The notes under the pieces were generated by a model. It had not been told where the DNA came from, searched no databases, and saw nothing but the letters and a program-made list of their open reading frames with translations. Source: Gemmiger sp. An120 (GTDB taxonomy: Bacteria; Bacillota; Clostridia; Oscillospirales; Ruminococcaceae). From it: DNA of 64,000 nt. How positions within the stretch are numbered: position 1 is the stretch's first letter; the number at the start of each line of letters is the position of its first letter. The DNA lies in assembly GCF_002160955.1 (NCBI RefSeq), contig NZ_NFLN01000003.1:124001-188000 (forward strand), given 5' to 3'. Positions 17,077 through 25,433 of the stretch are shown in pieces. Position numbers and translations under genes: made by a program.

Positions 17077-19350
17077 TCAGCCGAACAGGTGCAGCACCCG
17101 ATCCCAGAAGGTGGTTTCCTGCACAGCGGGTTCCGGCTGCTGCGCAGCCGCCGGGGATTCGGTTTGTGGTGTATCCGGCTCATCGGTCTTCATGATAAAC
17201 TTAACGCTGGCCTTGACCCCCTCGGCGCTGCCGGTATACGAAGTATAGGCTGCGGCCTGCTCTTCCATGGCGTCCAGGACCTGGCCCAGGGAACCGCCGT
17301 CGGCGTTGCCGGCCAGGTCTTTCAGACGGCCGCCCACCTGCTCCACGCAGGTGTCCAGACCGGCCTGCAGCTGACCCGCGCCCTCGTTCAGGCTACCCGC
17401 ACCGGTGCGGAACTGCCCGATGGCGTCCTTTACGGTTTTGCTGGAGGCGGACAGGGTGCTCAGCCCCGCGCTCAGCGCCGAAGCGCCGTTGTTCAGCTCC
17501 GCGGCACCCGCGGTAAGCTGGTCGGCACCGGTGCGCAGGGTGCTTACCCCCTGCCGGACACCGGCCGTACCGCTTGCCAGCGCCGCGGCCGCACCGGCCA
17601 CCGTCTGCGGGTTGGCGGGATTTTCCGCATCGTACAGTGCACCGGTCAGGGTTTTGAGGGAGTTCATCATGGTCTGGGCATCCCCCGCCAGTTTCAGGAA
17701 GCCGGTTATCGCCGGTTCCACCACGGAAACATCCAGCCCGTCCAGCGCGGCCGTGACTTTATCCACCGCCGCCTGCTTCTGCGTGGCCATGCCGGCAACC
17801 ACCTGATCCGCCACCTGGGCGGCGTCAAAGTTCACCTGGCTCTGGATCGCACCGGCCGCGGCCTCCTGCACGGCGGGTGCAGCCGCCTGGACCGCGCCGC
17901 CGGCCTGTTCCTGAATGGCCGCGGCCTCCTCCGGGGTGAGCTTACCGCTGTCCACATAGGGCTGCAGGGCTGCCGTCAGGGTATCCTGCACGGCCCGGGA
18001 CACGACGGGCATGGCCTGCCCTACCGCGGCCTGGGCCGCCTGGGCGGCACCGCTTTTCACCGCGTCGCCCACATTCTGGGCAGCTGCCTGGGCTGCGCCC
18101 TGCGCGGCGCCGTCAAACACCTGGCCCACGCCGGTGGCCAGCTGGGTTTTGAGCGCCGCCACATCCGGGAACTTCAGCCCCTCCAGCTGTTCCAGCAGCG
18201 CTTCCATCTCCTGTTCCAGCGCAGCCTGCTGGCCGGCAGCCCCCTGCAGGGCCGGAACCAGCTGCTGCTGCAGCTGGTCGGACAGCTGCCTGGCCCCGTC
18301 GTCCAGCTGCACGGTACCGTCCGCCAGCTGGGTCGCGCCGTCATCCAGGCTCTTGGTGCCGTCCAGCAGCCGCTGGGAACCGGCCTGCACCTGCTGTGCG
18401 CCGGACAGGGCGCTGTCCACGCCCGCGTCAAAGGTGGCATAGCTGCTCTCGAACTCTTCCATCTTGCTCTGCAGCGCGCCGGTGGCCTGATGCAGGGTAG
18501 ACGCACCGCTCTGCAGCTGGGCCGCCGCGTCTTTCAGCTGATCCAGCTGGCCCAGATCCAGATCGGGCAGGTCCAGCCCGTCGGACAGCTCCTCCACACT
18601 GGTGGAAGAGGCCAGCAGCACGGTGGGCAGGGTGCAGTCGGTTACATCCGCCTCCACCACCAGTTCGTCCAGCAGATAGTTTTCCAGGCCGGAAAACGCC
18701 CCCGGCAGCAGGCCGTCCAGCGTTTCCGACATGCCCGGCATGGCCAGGAAACAGGCCAGCTGGGTTTTGGCGTCGGTCTGCACCGTGCCGTGCAGGGCGG
18801 TCACATCGGTGTAGGTGCCCACCGGCAGGGTCAGGGCCGCCACCGTGAAGAAGGGCGTATAGACGGTACGGGTCTTGCCGCCGATCTTTTTCTGCTGCCC
18901 CTCATGATTGGTGAGCGCCAGACGGATGACCAGGTGGCCGCTTTTGCCTTCCAGTTCTTCGGCGGTGACCGGGCTGCCGTCCAGGGTATAGCGGATCTCC
19001 ACCGTGACCGGCGGGGTCTGGTCGGTGGTGCCCTGGTAGTAGATATCCTTGGCATCGGTGGTCCAGGTCAGTTCCTGCCCGTTCTGTTCCGGCATCACCG
19101 TATCGGTCAGGTTGGTAATGCCGGTCAGGCTGCTGCGGTCGGCAGCGGCGGAAAATCCGCTGTCGCTGTGCAGCCAGTCGCTGACGATCTGTTCCCGGAT
19201 GGAGCCGTCCGGGTTCAGGATCACAAACACATTTTCGTTCTTGGTCATTTCGCTGCTTTGGGGCCCGGCGGCAAAGGCGGGCAGGGTGCAGCTTACCGCC
19301 AGCGCGCCGCTGAGGGCGGCGGCCAGGGCTTTTTTCCAGAATCGTTTCAT
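17077..19350 (-). CDS. Secreted YhgE/Pip-like coiled-coil protein, exporter partner
   Basis: Extracytoplasmic protein of 757 aa. The start at 19348-19350 gives a signal peptide MKRFWKKALAAALSGALAVS ending at AFA. After a globular region (~25-250) come long heptad stretches of the LxxGAxxLxDG kind (~255-370 and ~590-700), the hallmark of YhgE/Pip and MMPL-associated proteins, with an Ala/Gln-rich helical middle. ATG overlaps the exporter stop by 4 bases, so the two are translated together. It probably spans the wall as a periplasmic-adaptor substitute for the RND protein. There is no C-terminal multi-helix YhgE membrane domain, only FWDRVLHLFG. Confidence 0.75.
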   Translation of the reverse strand: MKRFWKKALAAALSGALAVSCTLPAFAAGPQSSEMTKNENVFVILNPDGSIREQIVSDWLHSDSGFSAAADRSSLTGITNLTDTVMPEQNGQELTWTTDAKDIYYQGTTDQTPPVTVEIRYTLDGSPVTAEELEGKSGHLVIRLALTNHEGQQKKIGGKTRTVYTPFFTVAALTLPVGTYTDVTALHGTVQTDAKTQLACFLAMPGMSETLDGLLPGAFSGLENYLLDELVVEADVTDCTLPTVLLASSTSVEELSDGLDLPDLDLGQLDQLKDAAAQLQSGASTLHQATGALQSKMEEFESSYATFDAGVDSALSGAQQVQAGSQRLLDGTKSLDDGATQLADGTVQLDDGARQLSDQLQQQLVPALQGAAGQQAALEQEMEALLEQLEGLKFPDVAALKTQLATGVGQVFDGAAQGAAQAAAQNVGDAVKSGAAQAAQAAVGQAMPVVSRAVQDTLTAALQPYVDSGKLTPEEAAAIQEQAGGAVQAAAPAVQEAAAGAIQSQVNFDAAQVADQVVAGMATQKQAAVDKVTAALDGLDVSVVEPAITGFLKLAGDAQTMMNSLKTLTGALYDAENPANPQTVAGAAAALASGTAGVRQGVSTLRTGADQLTAGAAELNNGASALSAGLSTLSASSKTVKDAIGQFRTGAGSLNEGAGQLQAGLDTCVEQVGGRLKDLAGNADGGSLGQVLDAMEEQAAAYTSYTGSAEGVKASVKFIMKTDEPDTPQTESPAAAQQPEPAVQETTFWDRVLHLFG

Positions 19351-21434
19351 GGGGTGGTCGTCTCCTTTCCCCGGCGCGTCCAGCGCCAGGTGGTCTTTTG
19401 AATGATGGGTTCGGTAATCACCAGCAAAGCCGGCAGAATCAGCAGGATCACAAACATACTGATCAGCGCGCCCCGGCTGATCAGGCGGCACAGACTGCCG
19501 ATCAGCTCCATGCGGGACGCCAGCGACACGCTGAAGGTGGCCGCAAAGAAGGTAAGCCCGCTGGTGAGGATGCTCTGGCTGCACTGTTCCACCGCGATGC
19601 GGGCGGCCTCCCGGGCGGGATAGCCGCCCTCCCGTTCCTCCCGGAACCGGGTGGTCAGCAGGATGGCGTAGTCTACCGTGGCGCCCAGCTGGATCGTGCC
19701 GATTACGATGCTGGCCACAAAGGGCAGCACATCCCCGGTGAAATACGGGATGCCCATATTGATCATGATGGCGCTTTCAATGGCCGCCACCAGCAGCACC
19801 GGTATGGACAGCGAGCGGAAGCTGACCGCGATGATCAGGAACACCGCCAAAATACTGGCGATGCTGACGCTGCGGAAATCCACATCCGCCACCTGGATCA
19901 GGTCGTTGGTCATGGCGCCCTCGCCGGTGATGACCCCGTTGGGATCGTACCGTTTTACGATCTCGTTGAGGGTTTTGAGCTGCTCGCCCTGTTCGGCGGT
20001 ACCGCTTTTGCAGCTGGAGTTGGCCAGCAGCATCTCGTGGCCGCCCGCCTGGAACATCTCCCGGGCGGAACGGGGCAGCATCTCCTGCGGGATCCCGCCG
20101 CCCACAAAGCTTTCCCAGCTGAGCACCTGGTGGATCCCCTCCACCCCGGCGATCTCCCGGGACAGGTTCTGCATCTCCCGGGAGGACAGATCCGCATCCA
20201 CCAGGATAAAGTGGGAGGTGGTCATGCCGAAGTCCTCTTTCAGCCGGTTGGTGCCCTCAATGCCCGGCAGATCCTGGGGCAGGCTGTCGAACAGGGTGTA
20301 GTAGACCGGGGTTTTGGCCTGCGCCACGGCAAAGGGGACGAAGCAGGCCACGAACACCGCCAGGATCGGCACCGCGTGGCGCACTGCAAAACGGGGCGTG
20401 CGCTGCAGCCGGGGAATAAAGGTGCGGTGGGTATGGCGGGAGATAGCGCCCCGGAAGGTAAGCAGCAGCGCCGGCAGGATGGTGACGGTGCTGATCACCC
20501 CCAGCAGAACGCCCTTGGCCATGACCAGGCCGATGTCCCGCCCCAGGGTAAGACGCATGGTGCACATGGCCAGGAAACCCGCGATGGTGGTGAGGGAGCT
20601 GGCCAGAATCGAGGAGAAGGTTTTCTGTATGGCCTGTACCATGGCCCGTTCCGGGTCGGGGCAGGTCAGCTGCTCTTCCTCAAACCGGTGCAGCAGGAAG
20701 ATGGAAAAATCCATCGTGACGCCCAGCTGCAGCACGGTGGCCAGGGCCTCGGTGATGTAGCTGATCTGGCCCAGAAAGATGTTGGTGCCGAAGTTGTACC
20801 CGATGGGGAAGATCATCCCCAGCATGAAGATCAGCGGCACCACCGTTTCTTTCATACTCAGGAACAGCACCACCAGACAGGCGCCCACCGCACAGAGGAT
20901 GTACAGCGGCATCTCCTTGTTGACCAGCGCCCGGGTATCCTCCAGAATGGCGGAGATACCGCCGATGAAGCAGCGCTCGTTCAGCAGCTTCTTGATGGTG
21001 TTCTGGGCCGCCATGGTCACCGCATGGGCGCTGGGGTAATCAAACTGTACCACCAGCAGGGTGGCCCCGCTGTCGCTGTAGAAAAAGCGGCGGATATCCG
21101 ACGGCAGCATCTCTTTGGGGGTGGTCACATTCAGCAGGTCGTCCGCCCCCAGCACGGCGCGCACCCCTTCCACCTGCGCCAGCGCCTCCTTGAGGGCCAG
21201 CGTATCGGCCTGGGTCATGTGCTCCACCGTGATCATGGAGGTGGCCGCCATGTGGAAATCCTCGTCCAGCATCCCCTCCCCTACCATGGAGTCCAGCTCC
21301 GGCGGCAGATAGGTGAGGATGTCGTAGTTGATATAGGTGCCCACGGCGCCAAAGATCGAGGGGATCAGCAGCAGAACCGCGGCCAGCAGCACCGCTTTTC
21401 GGTGCCGCACCACCCAACGTGCGAACCATTCCAT
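19347..21434 (-). CDS. MMPL/RND-family transporter
   Basis: Proton-driven exporter of 695 aa with two repeats, each of a single helix, an extracytoplasmic loop and five helices. Landmark segments are LQLGVTMDFSIFLLHRFEEE in repeat 1 and IQLGATVDYAILLTTRFREE in repeat 2, carrying the membrane Asp residues that relay protons. This is the YdfJ/MmpL type found in Gram-positives. It is the first gene of a two-gene operon with the coiled-coil partner and is transcribed divergently from a TetR regulator. Likely cargo is a lipid, drug or bile-type amphiphile, but nothing here decides it. Confidence 0.9.
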   Translation of the reverse strand: MEWFARWVVRHRKAVLLAAVLLLIPSIFGAVGTYINYDILTYLPPELDSMVGEGMLDEDFHMAATSMITVEHMTQADTLALKEALAQVEGVRAVLGADDLLNVTTPKEMLPSDIRRFFYSDSGATLLVVQFDYPSAHAVTMAAQNTIKKLLNERCFIGGISAILEDTRALVNKEMPLYILCAVGACLVVLFLSMKETVVPLIFMLGMIFPIGYNFGTNIFLGQISYITEALATVLQLGVTMDFSIFLLHRFEEEQLTCPDPERAMVQAIQKTFSSILASSLTTIAGFLAMCTMRLTLGRDIGLVMAKGVLLGVISTVTILPALLLTFRGAISRHTHRTFIPRLQRTPRFAVRHAVPILAVFVACFVPFAVAQAKTPVYYTLFDSLPQDLPGIEGTNRLKEDFGMTTSHFILVDADLSSREMQNLSREIAGVEGIHQVLSWESFVGGGIPQEMLPRSAREMFQAGGHEMLLANSSCKSGTAEQGEQLKTLNEIVKRYDPNGVITGEGAMTNDLIQVADVDFRSVSIASILAVFLIIAVSFRSLSIPVLLVAAIESAIMINMGIPYFTGDVLPFVASIVIGTIQLGATVDYAILLTTRFREEREGGYPAREAARIAVEQCSQSILTSGLTFFAATFSVSLASRMELIGSLCRLISRGALISMFVILLILPALLVITEPIIQKTTWRWTRRGKETTTP

Positions 21435-21475
21435 CGCACAACACTTCCTTTCCCGGTTTCCGGCGAAGCGGAAAC

Positions 21476-21488
21476 TGACTGTTGGTCA
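21476..21488. promoter_or_regulatory. TetR operator, site 1 (imperfect)
   Basis: TGACTGTTGGTCA, just downstream of the expected exporter transcription start. Confidence 0.75.
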
Positions 21489-21497
21489 TCGAGCAGC

Positions 21498-21526
21498 AGT
21501 ATACCGCAGAAATGACCACTGGTCAA
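21498..21526 (-). promoter_or_regulatory. Promoter of the exporter operon
   Basis: Minus strand TTGACC (21521-21526), 17 bases, TATACT (21498-21503). Operator site 2 covers the -35. Confidence 0.8.
21513..21525. promoter_or_regulatory. TetR operator, site 2 (perfect palindrome)
   Basis: TGACCACTGGTCA, overlapping the -35 of the exporter promoter. Confidence 0.85.
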
Positions 21527-21535
21527 TTCATTAAA

Positions 21536-21548
21536 TGACCAATGGTCA
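21536..21548. promoter_or_regulatory. TetR operator, site 3 (perfect palindrome)
   Basis: TGACCAATGGTCA, 23 bases from site 2. Confidence 0.85.
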
Positions 21549-21562
21549 GAATTGTTTTATTG

Positions 21563-21575
21563 TGACTGTTGGTCA
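21563..21575. promoter_or_regulatory. TetR operator, site 4 (imperfect)
   Basis: TGACTGTTGGTCA, identical to site 1 and in the same orientation, upstream of the regulator's own promoter. Confidence 0.75.
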
Positions 21576-21600
21576 TTTTGTACAATTCCCCGTAGGACAC

Positions 21601-21630
21601 TTGCCAACCGGCGCGGGATGGGCTTATACT
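21601..21630 (+). promoter_or_regulatory. Promoter of the tetR gene
   Basis: TTGCCA (21601-21606), 18 bases, TATACT (21625-21630). Confidence 0.65.
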
Positions 21631-21677
21631 GAAAGCAACGGCGTGACCGCGCCGGAATGAGGAGGAGGGGTACAGCG

Positions 21678-22268
21678 ATGCCGGATGAACGGGAGTCCCG
21701 CAAGGAGCGCAAGCGGCAGAGTCTGCTGGCCGCTGCCTACGGATTGTTTACCGAAAAAGGGGTGGCCAAGACCTCGGTGGACGAGATCGTGCGGCGGGCC
21801 AATGTGGCCAAGGGCACCTTTTATCTGTATTTTCAGGACAAGGATCAGCTGCTGCAGCAGCTGGTATATGACATTTCCGCCCGGGTGCTGGAGGAGGCCT
21901 ATGCCTGGCTGGAGGAGCGGCGCACCCCGGATTTTGTGGAAAACGTGCTGCTCATGCTGGACTACATCATCGAGTATTTCAAGCGCAACAAGCTGGTGCT
22001 GCGGCTGGTGGAGCGGAACTTCTCCTGGCCGATGGTAGCCCGGCAGATGAGCGAGCGCAGCGACCCGCTGTGGGACCGGCTGATGAGCGATCTGGAGCGC
22101 AGCCCCCAGGCCTCCCGCTACAGCGAGGAGGAACTGTTCCGGATCATCTTTGTGATTGTGGAAATGGTGGGGTCGGTGTGCTACTCCTCCATCATTGAGG
22201 GAAAGCCCGACACCATCGACAACATGAAACCGGTGCTTTACGGCATCGTGCGCAACATTCTGCGCTGA
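21678..22268 (+). CDS. TetR family transcriptional regulator
   Basis: One-component repressor of 196 aa. The N-terminal HTH (AAYGLFTEKGVAKTSVDEIV, then NVAKGTFYLYFQDKDQLLQQ) is canonical TetR; the C-terminal ligand domain is divergent. The start at 21678 follows AGGAGGAGG by nine bases; a longer frame from 21657 would place the ribosome site inside the gene. Divergent from the MMPL exporter operon, which it almost certainly represses through the TGACCAnTGGTCA sites between them. Confidence 0.92.
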   Translation: MPDERESRKERKRQSLLAAAYGLFTEKGVAKTSVDEIVRRANVAKGTFYLYFQDKDQLLQQLVYDISARVLEEAYAWLEERRTPDFVENVLLMLDYIIEYFKRNKLVLRLVERNFSWPMVARQMSERSDPLWDRLMSDLERSPQASRYSEEELFRIIFVIVEMVGSVCYSSIIEGKPDTIDNMKPVLYGIVRNILR

Positions 22269-22285
22269 AAAGGGCAAACAAAAAG

Positions 22286-22313
22286 CGCGGCAGCGTAGGC
22301 TGCCGCGTTTTTT
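22286..22313. terminator. Bidirectional terminator
   Basis: Nine-base-pair stem CGCGGCAGC/GCTGCCGCG with TTTTTT on the plus side and CTTTTTG on the minus side, serving the convergent tetR and Gfo/Idh genes. Confidence 0.85.
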
Positions 22314-22323
22314 GTTTATTCCA

Positions 22324-23469
22324 TTATCGCTGTATGCGCACCGGCATGCCGCACTCGGCAGAGCGCTTCGCGGCCAGGCAGGCCGCCGCGCTGGCCAGGC
22401 CCTGGGCCAGGTTGGAGCGGCTGGGCGCGCCGTCCATCACCGCCAGAAATTCTTTGGCCAATTCCTCGTCGCCGCCGAAATGCTGCAGGCCCGGCGGGCA
22501 GTGGAACTGATACTCCGCACCGCGCCGTCCGTCGTAGTAATCCACCCGCAGACGGGCGGTATAAAAATCAAACTCGGCACTGGCCCGGGTGCCCACGAAC
22601 CGGGCGCCCCGGCGGCCCGCCTCCCCTTTCACCAGGAAGATCTGGTGGTAGGACAGGATGGTGCCGTCACCGCAGCGGAACAGCGCCGCGCCCACGTCCT
22701 CGTTGCCGGTATCCCGGGCAAAGCAGCAGGCGTCGCCGGTGGGCTCCTCCTTGCGGGTATGCCGCACGGTAAAGCTGCTCTCCGGGCAGGTGTGGTATTC
22801 CGGACAGTCGGGGCAATGCAGGCCCGCGGGTTTGTCCCCCTTGAAATGCATCTTGGCCGTTTCGGCGTAGACCTGTTCCGGCTGCTTGCCCAGGATGTAG
22901 GTGATATAGTCAATGTCGTGGGTGGTTTTCTGCAAAAACAGCCCGCCGGTGAGGGAGGGGTCCCGGTACCAGCTGTGATAATACACGCTGCCGTAGGGCA
23001 CGTTGTTCACCGCCTGTACCGACACGATATCGCCCAGTTCGCCGCTGTCCGCCAGGTGCTTCATCTGCTGCACCGGATCGGTGAGCCGCAGCGGGAAGGA
23101 GACCACCACCCGGTCCTCTTTCCCCTGGCCTGCCCGGGCCAGCTGGTCATACTGTTCCTCGCTGATGCAGACCGGCTTTTCCAGAAACAGCGGCAGGTCC
23201 CGCGCCAGCACCTGGGCCGCCAGAGAGGCGTGCAGCCCGCAGCGGGTGCCGATAAACACGCCGTCCAGCGGTTCCGCGGCCAGCATTTCGGCCGCGTCCG
23301 CGTAATACCGAGTGTGGGCAAACCGGCTGTCGGCCGCCACCTTTTCCCGGATTTCCCCGGCGCGGGGGTCGGCGATGGCTGCCGCCTCGATCTCCGCGCC
23401 GATGCCGGCAAAGGCTTTCATCATGGTCTCACTGCGCAGACCGTATCCGATAAATCCAATCTTTTTCAT
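22324..23469 (-). CDS. Gfo/Idh/MocA family oxidoreductase with Cys cluster
   Basis: NAD(P)-dependent sugar oxidoreductase or NAD-dependent glycosidase, 381 aa. The Rossmann fold begins KKIGFIGYGLRSETM; the EKP motif is at 97-99 and the family His/Asp segment THDIDYI at 183-189. Between strands of the second domain lies C219-x2-C222-P-x4-C228-P, a potential metal site, with the same spacing as in the other Gfo/Idh protein at 27323. It is translationally coupled (ATGA) to the GH123-like gene upstream, which implies action on the same sugar. Whether it is a dehydrogenase or GH109-like enzyme cannot be settled by eye. Confidence 0.85.
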   Translation of the reverse strand: MKKIGFIGYGLRSETMMKAFAGIGAEIEAAAIADPRAGEIREKVAADSRFAHTRYYADAAEMLAAEPLDGVFIGTRCGLHASLAAQVLARDLPLFLEKPVCISEEQYDQLARAGQGKEDRVVVSFPLRLTDPVQQMKHLADSGELGDIVSVQAVNNVPYGSVYYHSWYRDPSLTGGLFLQKTTHDIDYITYILGKQPEQVYAETAKMHFKGDKPAGLHCPDCPEYHTCPESSFTVRHTRKEEPTGDACCFARDTGNEDVGAALFRCGDGTILSYHQIFLVKGEAGRRGARFVGTRASAEFDFYTARLRVDYYDGRRGAEYQFHCPPGLQHFGGDEELAKEFLAVMDGAPSRSNLAQGLASAAACLAAKRSAECGMPVRIQR

Positions 23470-25109
23470 ACCTGTTCCTGCTTTCCTGTAGTTTGAAGCA
23501 GACGGTCGTTCACCGCCTGCCGAAATGCCTGATACCGGGCCGGGTCGGCGGGGTAGCGGGTAAAGCTTACCGGCCCCAGATGCTGCCGGATGCAGTCCAG
23601 CGCCGCGGCCCGGCCTGCCCGCTGCTCCAGCGCCTGCAGCGCCCGCAGATCCTGCCAGGCGTCCCGTAGCGTTTTCAGCCGCAGCGAGGGCACCGGCTCG
23701 CCCCCCTGCCCCGGGTAGACCAGGAAGGCGTCCCCGGAGGGGAAGCCCCCGTCCGCGTCGGTGTTCTGCCAGGGGTCGATGGGGCGCAGGCTGAACTGAC
23801 TGAACCAGAAATTATATCCCCAGCGCAGATAGCCGTCCAGCTGTTCCTTATACAGCAAGGCACCCAGCACCCGGGCGCGGGTCAGCGGCATGGACAGAAA
23901 GACGTTCGGCACCTTTTTGTCCTGGCAGCAGCAGCTGTAGGTCCAGAGCGGGCCGGTGCGGCGGCGCAGAAACGGGGCCAGATAATCCTCGGCGGCCACC
24001 GGTACCGTCACCAGCCCCTCCCGGGCAAAAGCCGGGTCACTGAGGGCGTCCAGGATAGGGCTGCCGCCCACCCAGGGCTCGATTTTGGCCCGGGCGCGGC
24101 GGTAGGCTTCCAGGTTTTCCCCGGAGGGCTCGTCCGAAATATGGAAAAGCACCCGGTCCCGTACCCCCAGTGCGGTAAAGCAATCCATCAGGCGGGGCAG
24201 CAGCGCGGCCAGGAACCGGCCGTATTCCGGATCATCCGCCGGGTTCTGCCAGCCAAACAGCGGCGTGCCGTCCGGCTCTGCATAGACAGTTACCGGATGT
24301 TTTGCCCCCCACTGGGTGAAGAAAGGCGCGATCTCAAACCAGCCGATCCCGCAGTCCCGGGCGGTGCGCACCCAGCGCTCCAGTTCTGCAAAGTCAAAGA
24401 TATAGTCATCCCCGCGGCGCTCCACCCGCACCAGCTGGCCGCGCATCCGCTGCCCGCCCGGTTCCACATCCAGCGAGGGGGTGAACACCGGCGTGAGCAA
24501 GGTGTCCACGCCGTGTTCGGCAGCACAGCGCCAGTAAGCAGCGGCGATGCGGTAGAATTCTTCCGAAAACATCCCGCAGCCGTAGCGCTGGCAAAGGCAG
24601 TCGGCATAAAACCACTGGGAATGGCGGGTGGTCTGCTCCGCCAGCGCCACCGGCACCACCTGCAGCGGCAGCGTCTGCCGGGCCAGCGGATGGCCGCTGC
24701 GATCCAGCAGGGCCACCTCCACCGCGGTATCCGCCGCACCGTATGGCACCTGTACATCCACCCACAGCAGCCGGTCCCGGTCAGCCCGCAGCCGCAGCAG
24801 CTCACCGTTCCAGGGCAGCAGCGGATCAGGCATCAGGGCGGGCTTGCGGGTCAGGTACGCACCGCTGGCATTGGGTGCACAGGGAAAGGTGCAAGGCACA
24901 ACCTCCTGCCGGAACACCTGCACCCGGCAGCCGGGGCAGGTTACCTGCGGCAGGATGTACAGCCGGTCGGCCTCCTCCGGGTCAAAGCGGCAGAGGATCT
25001 GAAACGAGACCGTCTCCCCCCACAGCGCTTGCAGCCCGGCAAGCGCTGTGGGGGATTTTTGCGTTCCGGGGAGATGCTTTTCCAGCGGAGAAATGAACAA
25101 CAGTTTCAT
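23466..25109 (-). CDS. GH123-like (DUF4091) glycoside hydrolase
   Basis: Cytosolic 547-aa enzyme without a signal peptide. The catalytic barrel has the acidic pair D326-E327 in FHISDEPSG, and the C-terminal part contains WFSQFSLRPIDPWQNTDADG and YPG, hallmarks of the DUF4091/GH123 catalytic domain. GH123 enzymes are beta-N-acetylgalactosaminidases that use the substrate's acetamido group with an Asp-Glu pair. First gene of a minus-strand pair with the Gfo/Idh oxidoreductase, divergent from the GH20 gene. The family assignment is good; activity on GalNAc is inferred. Intracellular location suggests imported oligosaccharides as substrates. Confidence 0.8.
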   Translation of the reverse strand: MKLLFISPLEKHLPGTQKSPTALAGLQALWGETVSFQILCRFDPEEADRLYILPQVTCPGCRVQVFRQEVVPCTFPCAPNASGAYLTRKPALMPDPLLPWNGELLRLRADRDRLLWVDVQVPYGAADTAVEVALLDRSGHPLARQTLPLQVVPVALAEQTTRHSQWFYADCLCQRYGCGMFSEEFYRIAAAYWRCAAEHGVDTLLTPVFTPSLDVEPGGQRMRGQLVRVERRGDDYIFDFAELERWVRTARDCGIGWFEIAPFFTQWGAKHPVTVYAEPDGTPLFGWQNPADDPEYGRFLAALLPRLMDCFTALGVRDRVLFHISDEPSGENLEAYRRARAKIEPWVGGSPILDALSDPAFAREGLVTVPVAAEDYLAPFLRRRTGPLWTYSCCCQDKKVPNVFLSMPLTRARVLGALLYKEQLDGYLRWGYNFWFSQFSLRPIDPWQNTDADGGFPSGDAFLVYPGQGGEPVPSLRLKTLRDAWQDLRALQALEQRAGRAAALDCIRQHLGPVSFTRYPADPARYQAFRQAVNDRLLQTTGKQEQV

Positions 25110-25433
25110 GGCCGTCTGCCTCTCTGCCGGGGATTCATTTTTGCCATCCTGCTCCCGGCATCCCCATTATAGAAAGGCCAGGGGGGCCGCGTCAAACAAA
25201 TGCCGAATGTTGACAATATCAGGCGAAAAAGACAAAAGCGTCTCCTTTTTCATTTTCTTAAAATTGTGCTTTCTGCCGCAAAAATCCCGGCATTTATACT
25301 GCAAAATGCCAAAATCACTGTTTTATCGTGTATAATCAAGCCGAAAAGGATAAAAATTGCGTCGGATTTTTTACCCTTTTTGCTGTATGATGAAGACAGA
25401 AACCCATACCGATACAACACGAGGTATCCACCT
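25110..25433. other. Divergent intergenic region of the glycan cluster
   Basis: 324 bases between the GH123-like and GH20 genes. The plus-strand half (25200-25420) is AT-rich and holds TATAAT at 25331-25336 with only a poor -35 (GCCAAA at 25308-25313), as expected for an activator-dependent promoter; AraC protein from the same cluster is the obvious candidate. No clear promoter was picked out for the minus-strand pair. Confidence 0.5.

Noticed and set aside
21476-21575. Four similar 13-base repeats considered as a CRISPR-like array
   Set aside because: Repeats are short palindromes with 10-24-base gaps in a promoter, matching TetR operators; no cas genes are present.
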